Shown here in pieces: positions 1 through 5,532 of a stretch of 5,612 nucleotides of DNA. The DNA comes from Erysipelothrix sp. (GTDB lineage Bacteria > Bacillota_I > Bacilli_A > Erysipelotrichales > Erysipelotrichaceae), in the NCBI GenBank assembly GCA_012512495.1, contig JAAZEC010000262.1:1-5612 (forward strand). The letters run 5' to 3'. The stretch's first letter is position 1. Each line of letters opens with the position of its first letter. The notes under the pieces are model-generated. The model did no database searches, was not told the DNA's origin, and saw nothing but the letters and a program-made list of their open reading frames with translations. A program made the position numbers and the translations under genes.

Positions 1-78
1 GCCCGAATCGTAGCCCCAGTGTCCCTTCGAGATTCCATGAAGGAACTCCTGAAGGAAACACTCCAACAGTACGATTAA
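1..78 (+). CDS. C-terminal end of an unidentified protein (5' truncated)
   Basis: An open frame enters from the left edge in frame 1 and stops at TAA (76-78), giving 25 residues. The tail is mostly charged and amphipathic (ending MKELLKETLQQYD), as expected of a C-terminal helix. The following gene starts 52 bp later on the same strand with no clear terminator between them, so the two may be co-transcribed. The visible part is too short to assign a family or function. The frame could also be open by chance, but the short gap to a well-supported gene with a good ribosome binding site favours a real gene end. Confidence 0.5.
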   Translation, partial: ARIVAPVSLRDSMKELLKETLQQYD

Positions 79-130
79 CAATTGTATAAAGAGATTCTAG
101 GTGTTACTATTGTTGGCAAGGGGGTAAATC

Positions 131-622
131 ATGGACGTTATTGAGATTTTAGAATCAAGAGAGAAATCCATTCAAATCGATGCCTTTGTCCAACAAACAA
201 AGCAAGTATTCAATCATTATCAAGCATTGAAGAGTAAATTGGCAATGGAGTATATCGCAATCAATTTATCTGCGGTTAAGACACTGAAGAAGTCTCGTAT
301 TAAGGGTAACCTTGAGGACGAGAGTGTGCTATCTGAAATGAGAGATCAGGCTGAGAATCTACTGAAAGCTCGCATGGGTAAACAAGCCGGCTTACAAATC
401 GCTTTTTCCTTAGTGGTGTCTTTTCTCTGGTACGTGTTTTTTATTGAAGTTATTAAAGCCCAGCTGATCGTGGCTGTCATTAGCAGTGTTCTAGCTTTCT
501 TCATTATCATTTATTTCTTGATGAAAACGACCTCCAAGAGACTAATCGCGACATCACAGAAGATTTATTCACAACAGGTTGATCCTCGTGTACTTGGTTA
601 TTTCGAACACTATTATAGCTAG
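131..622 (+). CDS. Unrecognised two-helix membrane protein, 163 aa
   Basis: I do not recognise this family. Residues 1-85 are soluble and highly charged, predicted mostly helical, with coiled-coil-like stretches around 8-60 and 63-82. Two hydrophobic segments follow at about 86-106 and 110-131, separated by only a few residues (IEVIKAQ), so they should form a tight membrane hairpin. A basic segment (KTTSKR, 132-137) follows, and the protein ends in an aromatic tail (YFEHYYS). Both ends are therefore likely cytoplasmic. There is no signal peptide or catalytic motif. The ATG at 131 is chosen because AAGGGGG (118-124) lies 6 nt upstream. The gene follows a truncated rightward frame and converges on the PTS regulator, sharing the CTAG at 619-622, so it probably belongs to the upstream unit rather than to the sugar system. 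It could be a small membrane scaffold or stress protein, but nothing in the sequence decides this. Confidence 0.8.
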   Translation: MDVIEILESREKSIQIDAFVQQTKQVFNHYQALKSKLAMEYIAINLSAVKTLKKSRIKGNLEDESVLSEMRDQAENLLKARMGKQAGLQIAFSLVVSFLWYVFFIEVIKAQLIVAVISSVLAFFIIIYFLMKTTSKRLIATSQKIYSQQVDPRVLGYFEHYYS

Positions 623-2805
623 TTCTGTAAGAAGATATCAGAGATATAAGCAAGTTCGGAGAGCGGTATTTTAATACCGAAGATCTCTTCCACCTTAATG
701 AATTCTTTTTCAATATAAGAGAGCATTTCAGAATTCTCTTTTAAATAGTTGTTCAAATCAGGGTATTCAAGATACTCTTTTTTGATACAACGCTCAATCA
801 CAAAGGAAGTATGCACAATGAACTTCACCACAAACTGCTTGGTATGAGAGAGCTTAAGGGTACTCAGGATGTTGGTTAGTACGGGATAAAGCACTCTCAA
901 AGTTTTCGAAGCATCAAGGAAGGTCAGTTGTTGCTTGAGAAATTTATCCCTAAGGGAAGTCAGAAACTCATTCTCTTCGTTTTCCACCAAGGTGTTTGAA
1001 GTGGGTGCCGAGATGTTATAACCTCGGGTCTCCTTGCGAAGCTCTTCCAAAGGGATATTCTTTTCAATCTTGTTGATAAGATCCTCAACCAGAGGTAATG
1101 AAAGTGGGTAATAGCTGAGGACATTCCGCTTGGTTACTCCTTGTAGTAAGGATTGGGCATTCTGGTAAATAGTGATATCGGTGACAATCACTATGTCAGC
1201 ATTATTGTCAAAGCTGTTGAGCACATCGCTAAGAGCATTGATAGTGATGGGAACTTTCAGTGATAAGATGGTGCTCTGGATATCATGTGGTTCAAGAAGT
1301 CTTTGATAGGTGTCGACGTTATGACGACTATCGATGATTAACAAAAGCCCAGTCTTGGCACTTTGTTGTAGTGTGAAGGATTTCTGATATGTTTCCTGAA
1401 TATACTCCGCATAGTCGGGATTGAAGTTATTCAACTGAAGTGTATTCAATTGGGTAACTAAGAAGTCTAGACCGATCTCGGATTCTTTGCCGTGGATTTT
1501 GTTGGTATTAAACTTCGAGTAACCCGAATGGATAGTCAGAGCCTGTAGTTCGTGTTTGAGTGCTGCTTTGATTCGCGAGGAATAGCGGCTAATCATTTCT
1601 TGTATGGCTGTTTTGGATCCGAAGTCCGTCTTCAGAATCATAGTATTGAGCTCATTGACAATAGGCTGGTTGTAAATATAATCGATCTTAGAAGTCCCAC
1701 TGAAGTCAAATTGAATCGAGTCGTCGAAGTAGGAATCAATGATGTTGAGAGAGGTGTGCTTGGGTAGGCTTTCGTGGATGAGGGGGAAGGAAAAGTCGGA
1801 CCACAAGAGAACACAGGACTTCCTTCCTTCTTTTTGCGCCCTGAAATATGACTTGATTAAGGCGGTGGTGATGTCGTTTTCAATGACCTGATAATCGGCT
1901 TCGACCTCGTTGAAACAAAAGGCTTTGAACAGTTCCCTTTGAATCCGAATATTCATTTGAAGTTTCTTAGCATTTACTTTGAAAGTCTCTATAATATAGT
2001 TGAGCCGATCCAGCATCGACAACTCATGAAACGCTGGAGTTGTAATGACGGTGCTAAAAACACTAATAATGGAAGGATCGGCAGAGGTTGGTAAACCTAA
2101 AACATACTTATTTTCATGGGGCGTAGTCAACCAGCGCAGATTGGTAAAAAAGCGGTTTAGCTTCACAAGCTGTGTAGAATCTAGTAGGTGACAGTGATTG
2201 ATGAAATAGAAAGTAAACATCGACGCTTTACTTGATTGGAAATCAAGTGCGTTCTCAAAGAAGTTAGTAAAATCCAAACTGGTAGGGTTACTACAGTCGA
2301 TATATTTGAATGAGAAACGCTTATTGAGCAATTCGTTTTCCTTTAAGACATTGAAGACATCATGGACGTATTGGAAATTATTAATCCCTTTTTCGAATTG
2401 AACTAAAGGCGGAAAACCTGGGATAGGATAGCTCAAAGCAACATATAATTGTTTCTGATTCTCACTCAGCGATAGCTGGCTTTTTTGTGGTATCGCTTCC
2501 TGCTCACTTGCTTGGAGTGTTTGTTGGAAGTCTGCCTGTCCTGCATAATAACTTGAGAAAAACAACTCAGGATAAAGGGTGGTGAGTGCTTCGTAGGCAA
2601 CAAAGTAGGTGGGCCTACCATCGATTTTGAAGAGTCTTCCCTCGCGCCAGAGTTTGTTAAGTTCTTTAGAGACGTTAGCACGGTTGAGTCCCAAATCAAT
2701 CGCAATTTCTAAAGCGTGACTTCCAATTTCAATCGAACTCTCAACTTGTAGTTGACTTTGATTCTTTTCCATAACGTATTGATATATTTGTTCTATCTGT
2801 TTCAT
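619..2805 (-). CDS. LevR-type PTS transcriptional regulator with degenerate AAA+ domain
   Basis: A 728-residue regulator read divergently from a mannose-family PTS. Numbering is from the ATG at 2805. Residues 1-75 form a winged helix (recognition helix about 41-53, NRANVSKELNKLW, then a wing ending GRPTYF), closely matching the LevR N-terminus. Residues about 107-325 follow the LevR AAA+ layout, but the P-loop position (about 135-143) reads LVQFEKGIN and the Walker B position (about 196-206) reads MFTFYFINHCH, and no GAFTGA loop is present. About 383-480 is a diverged PRD1. About 484-590 resembles mannose EIIA but has IIDSRH where the active-site histidine motif is expected. About 614-728 is PRD2, with conserved H665 in FIVHTSFVIER. 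B. subtilis LevR is about 940 aa; the shortfall suggests that the EIIB-like domain between EIIA and PRD2 is absent. Expected role: control of the adjacent PTS operon in response to PTS phosphorylation. Whether it activates or represses is unknown. A GTG four codons upstream (2815-2817) is less likely as the start. Confidence 0.88.
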   Translation of the reverse strand: MKQIEQIYQYVMEKNQSQLQVESSIEIGSHALEIAIDLGLNRANVSKELNKLWREGRLFKIDGRPTYFVAYEALTTLYPELFFSSYYAGQADFQQTLQASEQEAIPQKSQLSLSENQKQLYVALSYPIPGFPPLVQFEKGINNFQYVHDVFNVLKENELLNKRFSFKYIDCSNPTSLDFTNFFENALDFQSSKASMFTFYFINHCHLLDSTQLVKLNRFFTNLRWLTTPHENKYVLGLPTSADPSIISVFSTVITTPAFHELSMLDRLNYIIETFKVNAKKLQMNIRIQRELFKAFCFNEVEADYQVIENDITTALIKSYFRAQKEGRKSCVLLWSDFSFPLIHESLPKHTSLNIIDSYFDDSIQFDFSGTSKIDYIYNQPIVNELNTMILKTDFGSKTAIQEMISRYSSRIKAALKHELQALTIHSGYSKFNTNKIHGKESEIGLDFLVTQLNTLQLNNFNPDYAEYIQETYQKSFTLQQSAKTGLLLIIDSRHNVDTYQRLLEPHDIQSTILSLKVPITINALSDVLNSFDNNADIVIVTDITIYQNAQSLLQGVTKRNVLSYYPLSLPLVEDLINKIEKNIPLEELRKETRGYNISAPTSNTLVENEENEFLTSLRDKFLKQQLTFLDASKTLRVLYPVLTNILSTLKLSHTKQFVVKFIVHTSFVIERCIKKEYLEYPDLNNYLKENSEMLSYIEKEFIKVEEIFGIKIPLSELAYISDIFLQN

Positions 2806-2810
2806 TGTTA

Positions 2811-2815
2811 CCCTC
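2811..2815 (-). promoter_or_regulatory. Ribosome binding site deciding the regulator start
   Basis: On the minus strand GAGGG lies 5 nt before the ATG at 2805. The in-frame GTG at 2815-2817 overlaps this Shine-Dalgarno and has no good one of its own upstream (the sequence before it is ACACTTTT). The ATG start is therefore preferred, shortening the protein from 732 to 728 residues and starting it MKQIEQIYQYV. Confidence 0.65.
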
Positions 2816-2821
2816 ACAAAA

Positions 2822-2969
2822 GTGTATCTTTACATAATGATATCTTAACACACTAACTCTCACTTGAGGACTTTTTTCTTTTAGAGTGTACTTTTTCATA
2901 CTTAAGTGTAGTTTAATTGCGTAAAAGGCGTAGCAATTGACAGATTTCTTGAATATGTGAAAGATACAC
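2822..2969. repeat. Exact 10-bp inverted repeat with distant arms, candidate operator pair
   Basis: GTGTATCTTT at 2822-2831 is the exact reverse complement of AAAGATACAC at 2960-2969. The likeness continues on the outer side of the 3' half (ACATA against CACATA, with one base inserted). Arm centres are 138 bp apart, so this is not an RNA hairpin but a likely pair of protein-binding sites facing each other across the divergent intergenic region. One arm lies 17 bp upstream of the regulator ATG. The other lies 30 bp upstream of the PTS -35 box. Placement suits one regulator acting on both transcription units, most simply the adjacent LevR-type protein. Function is inferred from sequence and position only. 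Confidence 0.5.
2937..2965 (+). promoter_or_regulatory. Possible upstream secondary promoter (weak)
   Basis: A perfect TTGACA lies at 2937-2942. At 17 bp spacing the -10 position (2960-2965) reads AAAGAT, only 3 of 6 to consensus, and falls inside the right arm of the inverted repeat. If it is used, a protein bound to that arm would block it. It is clearly poorer than the promoter at 2999-3027 and may be chance. Confidence 0.25.
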
Positions 2970-2998
2970 AATTTTAGCGTGTAAATGTCTTGAACTCT

Positions 2999-3027
2999 TT
3001 GACAGCGTTTTCATAAGAGCGTAAATT
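2999..3027 (+). promoter_or_regulatory. Sigma-A-type promoter of the PTS operon
   Basis: The -35 box TTGACA (2999-3004) is a perfect match. It is separated by exactly 17 bp from TAAATT (3022-3027), which matches 4 of 6 bases of the TATAAT -10 consensus. Transcription would start near 3034, giving a leader of about 23 nt that carries AGGAGG (3044-3049) ahead of the EIIA start. No GG-N10-GC element typical of a sigma-54 (-24/-12) promoter was found between 2818 and 3056, in contrast to the B. subtilis lev operon, which is sigma-L dependent. Confidence 0.72.
3000..3013 (+). promoter_or_regulatory. cre site (CcpA catabolite operator)
   Basis: TGACAGCGTTTTCA fits the relaxed cre consensus TGWNANCGNTNWCA at every fixed position, and its reverse complement fits as well. 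Against the stricter TGWAANCGNTNWCA it has one mismatch (C at 3003). It overlaps the -35 box (2999-3004) and enters the spacer, where bound CcpA/HPr-Ser-P would be expected to keep RNA polymerase off. This predicts repression of the PTS operon by preferred sugars. CcpA binding is inferred from the motif. Confidence 0.75.
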
Positions 3028-3056
3028 AAACACAGCCACAGACAGGAGGGGATAGA

Positions 3057-3476
3057 ATGTTTGAATGTATCTTAGTCTCTCATGGAAATCTTGCGCAGGA
3101 ATTATTGAATACTATTCACATGATTGCTGGCGATGTAGGAAATGTTAAGACGTTTGGTTTACAGTCAGCTCAAAACATCGAGGACTATAAACAGGAAATC
3201 GTGGAATATATCAAGACCGTTGACAACCATGTCATCATTTTCGCGGATTTATTAGGGGGAAGCCCACTCATGAGTGCTTCATCAGTGTTGAATGAGTTTG
3301 AACACAGAGCAGCCATCGTGACGGGTATGAATTTACCAATGATTATTGAGGTTCTTTTACAGCGTGAGAACCTAGAGTTTGAAGATGCCGTCTCAATAGC
3401 CCAAGTAACAGGTATTGAGGGAATTAAAAAGATTGTAAAGGAGGATTTACATGCCGGTAGTACTAGCAAGAGTTGA
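3057..3476 (+). CDS. PTS system mannose-family EIIA component
   Basis: This 139-residue cytoplasmic protein takes phosphate from HPr and passes it to EIIB. The active-site histidine is H9 in the N-terminal motif ILVSHG. The other family hallmarks are present: DLLGGSP at 64-70 and GMNLPM at 90-95. The length is normal for a free-standing EIIA; in E. coli ManX the A and B domains are fused, whereas here they are separate as in B. subtilis LevD and LevE. The ATG at 3057 has a perfect AGGAGG (3044-3049) 7 nt upstream. The last eight or so residues (AGSTSKS) are read from the overlap with the EIIB gene and are not conserved-looking. It is the first gene of the operon, behind the promoter and cre site. 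Sugar specificity cannot be read from EIIA. Confidence 0.95.
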   Translation: MFECILVSHGNLAQELLNTIHMIAGDVGNVKTFGLQSAQNIEDYKQEIVEYIKTVDNHVIIFADLLGGSPLMSASSVLNEFEHRAAIVTGMNLPMIIEVLLQRENLEFEDAVSIAQVTGIEGIKKIVKEDLHAGSTSKS

Positions 3477-3918
3477 TGAAAGACTCGTTCATGGTCAAAT
3501 TATTACTTCGTGGACTAAGCAGTTGAAGGTTGATGTTATTTATATCATTGACGACAACATTGCCAATGATCCATTTATCTATCAGGTCTTAACTTTGTCA
3601 GCACCCTCGGGATTAAGTTTCGAGGTATTGAAAGTCGAACAAGCGGCAGAGAAGTTAAGAGAGAATACTAAAGAGAATATTCTTCTCTTATTCAAGTCAG
3701 TCCAGTATCCATTAGAGCTTATCGAAGCAGGATACCCACTGGCGCACTTAAACTTAGGGAATTTAGGGGCTGGACCTTCTCGAAAGAGTATTTCGAAGAA
3801 TGTTAGCGTATCAAAGGAAGAAATCAAGACCATTGAGAACATTATAGAAGCAGGTTGTGAGGTCTACCTTCAAATGCTTTATTCAGAACCTAAAATCAAT
3901 GTACAAAATGTACTTTAG
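3451..3918 (+). CDS. PTS system mannose/fructose/sorbose-family EIIB component
   Basis: This 155-residue cytoplasmic protein receives phosphate from EIIA and phosphorylates the incoming sugar with EIIC/EIID. The active-site histidine is H14 in ARVDERLVHGQI, the signature of the family. Further conserved stretches are IIDDNIAND (32-40), SAPSG (50-54), LNLGNLGAGPSRKSISKNVSVS (about 100-121) and the VYLQM strand near 138-142. It is full length for the family. The ATG at 3451 is set by AAAGGAGG (3437-3444) 6 nt upstream, which lies inside the EIIA gene, and the coding overlap is 26 bp. By analogy with LevE, the phosphorylated form may also modify PRD2 of the divergent regulator, so that the operon would be induced when sugar drains phosphate from EIIB. 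That link is inference. Confidence 0.95.
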   Translation: MPVVLARVDERLVHGQIITSWTKQLKVDVIYIIDDNIANDPFIYQVLTLSAPSGLSFEVLKVEQAAEKLRENTKENILLLFKSVQYPLELIEAGYPLAHLNLGNLGAGPSRKSISKNVSVSKEEIKTIENIIEAGCEVYLQMLYSEPKINVQNVL

Positions 3919-3922
3919 TACA
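3909..3922 (+). repeat. Short perfect palindrome across the EIIB stop codon
   Basis: TGTACTTTAGTACA is a 14-bp perfect palindrome that could fold in RNA as a 5-bp stem (TGTAC/GTACA) with a TTTA loop. It contains the EIIB stop TAG (3916-3918) and ends just before the EIIC ribosome binding site (GAAAGGGG, 3923-3930). No T run follows, so it is not an intrinsic terminator. It could tune EIIC translation or protect an mRNA end, or be chance; the stem is weak. Confidence 0.3.
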
Positions 3923-3938
3923 GAAAGGGGAATGTAAC

Positions 3939-4691
3939 ATGGATTTATTTTTCACAGCACTATTGGTCGGTCTCTTGACATGGTTTGTGTCAGCAGCTTG
4001 CCCAATGTGGTTAAGATGGTCGTTGCACTTTGGTGCTCCAATCGTCGCCGGATTTGTCTACGGACTTTTACTTGGTGATCTACCCTACGGTTTAGCCGTT
4101 GGTGCCAACATCATGATGGTCTACATGGGACTGGTCGCAGTAGGGGGAGCGGTACCTAATGATTTATCCGTCGCAGGATATCTTGGGGTTGCCATGACCA
4201 TGCTTGCTAACCAACCTCCAGAAATGGGGCTTACGATTGCGGTTCCACTTGGAACACTGGGCATGATTGCTCAAAATGCTAAAATGTCACTCAACGCTAT
4301 TTGGGTACACAAAGCAGATCAATATGCAGCAGAAGGAAATGTAAGAGGCATCCGTCTTATGAACGTGGTAGCTTCTCAAATTATTCCATTCTTATTGCTA
4401 GCAGTACCTTCATTCTTAGCTGTTTATTACGGTGTAGGAGCACTAGAAGGCTTCCTCGCTGCAGTACCAGTTCAGGTGACCAATGCACTTATTACAGCTG
4501 GTAAGCTCTTGCCTGCCTTAGGTCTTGCATTACTATTTCAACAAATGTTTACCAAAGAACTTATTCCATTCCTTATTATTGGCTTCACTCTAGCAGCATA
4601 CTTAGGTCTCAATATGATGGCAATCTCATTGATTGGTGTCTCACTAGGACTTCTACACTGGGTCTATACGTCAAGAAAGGTGGAACAATAA
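3939..4691 (+). CDS. PTS system mannose-family EIIC membrane component
   Basis: A 250-residue integral membrane protein that, with EIID, forms the sugar channel. Hydrophobic segments lie at about 3-20, 31-50, 53-70, 78-90, 98-112, 143-165, 169-200 and 208-240. The family signature is clear in the first half: AGFVYGLLLGDLPYGLAVGANIMM (37-60), then GAVPNDLSVAGYLGVAMTM (70-88), matching the usual G-D-P/T-G and AVPPD pattern. LLPALGLALLFQQM (190-203) is the conserved late helix. Length is typical. The start has GAAAGGGG (3923-3930) 8 nt upstream, 20 bp after the EIIB stop, and the next gene begins one base after the EIIC stop, so the genes are clearly co-transcribed. Substrate within the mannose/fructose/sorbose/amino-sugar range cannot be decided. 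Confidence 0.94.
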   Translation: MDLFFTALLVGLLTWFVSAACPMWLRWSLHFGAPIVAGFVYGLLLGDLPYGLAVGANIMMVYMGLVAVGGAVPNDLSVAGYLGVAMTMLANQPPEMGLTIAVPLGTLGMIAQNAKMSLNAIWVHKADQYAAEGNVRGIRLMNVVASQIIPFLLLAVPSFLAVYYGVGALEGFLAAVPVQVTNALITAGKLLPALGLALLFQQMFTKELIPFLIIGFTLAAYLGLNMMAISLIGVSLGLLHWVYTSRKVEQ

Positions 4692-4692
4692 C

Positions 4693-5514
4693 ATGAGTAA
4701 CACAGTTAAAAAAACACTTAGTAAAACAACATTGACTAAGACTTGGTTTTCATGGATCTGCTTCGGTCAAATCTGTTACAACTATGAAAGAATGATGGGT
4801 CTAGGCTTTACTCACTCGATGAGTCATGTCTTCCAAGAACTCTATAGCGATGACAAAGAGGCATTAGCCGATGGTTTAACTCGTCACTTGTCATTCTATA
4901 ACACAGAAAACACCTGGGGTTCCATCATCGCTGGTATTACTGCTTCACTTGAAGAGAGTAAAGCAAACGGTGAAGATGTGGATGTCGATGGGATCAGCGG
5001 TCTAAAGACAGCCTTAATGGGACCTATGGCAGGGATTGGTGACTCCGTCACTCAAGCTTTAGTAAAAGTCATTCTCTTGGCCATTGCTGTAGACTTTGCT
5101 CTACAAGGTAATCCAATTGGTGTCATTATCTTCGTGCTAGCCTTCAGTGCTTACGCTTTGATTGTGTCACGCTTGATGTTCAACACTGGTTATAAACTCG
5201 GTAAGAACTCGGTAGTTCAACTTCTTCAAGGGAGCCGCGTCAAGACAGTCACTCAATCCTTGGGTGCTGTAGGGATGATGGTACTAGGTGCTTTAGTTGC
5301 TAGTAACTTGAACATTGTAACGCCACTCTCTTTCCAAATTGGAGAAGTTGTTACTGAAATTCAGCCGATGCTGGATTCAATCTTACCTAAATTCCTGAAT
5401 ATCGTCGCGTTCTTCTCGGTATATTGGACGCTTAAAAAGGGATTAAAAACCAACACAATTATTATTCTTATCTTCGCTGCGGCAACGTTTCTTAGTTTAT
5501 TAGGCATTCTTTAG
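4693..5514 (+). CDS. PTS system mannose-family EIID membrane component
   Basis: A 273-residue partner of EIIC, found only in mannose-family PTS. The N-terminal part is cytosolic or membrane-associated and carries ICYNYERMMGLGFTHSM (27-43) and HLSFYNTEN (65-73, the usual HLxFFNT motif). The strongest signature is LKTALMGPMAGIGDSV (104-119). Hydrophobic segments follow at about 121-137, 142-159, 187-206, 233-247 and 254-272, the last ending the protein. Length is normal for the family. GAAAGGTGG (4675-4683) within the end of EIIC serves as ribosome binding site, 9 nt upstream of the ATG. The EIIC stop and this start are separated by a single base, which points to translational coupling and equal amounts of the two membrane subunits. 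Confidence 0.95.
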   Translation: MSNTVKKTLSKTTLTKTWFSWICFGQICYNYERMMGLGFTHSMSHVFQELYSDDKEALADGLTRHLSFYNTENTWGSIIAGITASLEESKANGEDVDVDGISGLKTALMGPMAGIGDSVTQALVKVILLAIAVDFALQGNPIGVIIFVLAFSAYALIVSRLMFNTGYKLGKNSVVQLLQGSRVKTVTQSLGAVGMMVLGALVASNLNIVTPLSFQIGEVVTEIQPMLDSILPKFLNIVAFFSVYWTLKKGLKTNTIIILIFAAATFLSLLGIL

Positions 5515-5532
5515 AATTAGAAAGAGGAAAAC

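Larger units (their letters stand above)
2822..2983. repeat. Cluster of GTGTA boxes in the divergent control region
   Basis: GTGTA occurs on the plus strand at 2822-2826, 2886-2890, 2906-2910 and 2979-2983, and on the minus strand at 2965-2969. Four of the five share a T-rich downstream half (GTGTATCTTT twice, GTGTACTTTT, GTGTAGTTTA). Five copies of a 5-mer in about 160 bp on two strands is more than chance would usually give. The steps between plus-strand copies (64, 20 and 73 bp) are near whole turns of B-DNA, which would place the boxes on one face of the helix. They may be half-sites for the divergent regulator. Confidence 0.35.

Noticed and set aside
83..110. Possible promoter TTGTAT-N16-TACTAT before the 163-aa protein gene
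   Set aside because: It matches consensus at only 3 of 6 and 4 of 6 bases, and transcription would start almost at the ribosome binding site; co-transcription with the upstream gene is as likely.
664..679. Palindrome CGGTATTTTAATACCG near the 3' end of the regulator gene, as a terminator for the rightward gene ending at 622
   Set aside because: It encodes the conserved FGIKIPL segment of PRD2 on the minus strand, and no T run follows on the plus strand.
1552..1767. Plus-strand open frame opposite the regulator gene (71 codons)
   Set aside because: It lies entirely antisense to a well-supported coding region, has no family resemblance and no convincing ribosome binding site.
2466..2705. Alternative-frame minus-strand open frame within the regulator gene
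   Set aside because: It overlaps the winged-helix domain and its downstream linker in another frame; the encoded sequence shows no domain features.
2855..2882. CTC-ACTT-GAG stem followed by a T-rich tract, resembling an intrinsic terminator
   Set aside because: The stem is only 3 to 4 bp, the T tract is not directly attached, and no plus-strand gene ends upstream of it in this divergent region.
2741..2971. Minus-strand open frame across the divergent intergenic region (76 codons)
   Set aside because: It overlaps the regulator N-terminus out of frame and covers the putative operators; the composition looks non-coding.
2818..3056. A sigma-54 promoter for the PTS operon, expected from the LevR-type neighbour
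   Set aside because: I looked for GG-N10-GC and TGGCAC-N5-TTGC patterns on the plus strand. The nearest candidate, at the GG in AAAGGCGTAGCAATTGAC, has GA instead of GC at the -12 position.
3185..3469. Minus-strand open frame opposite EIIA
   Set aside because: It is antisense to conserved EIIA motifs and looks like a shadow frame.
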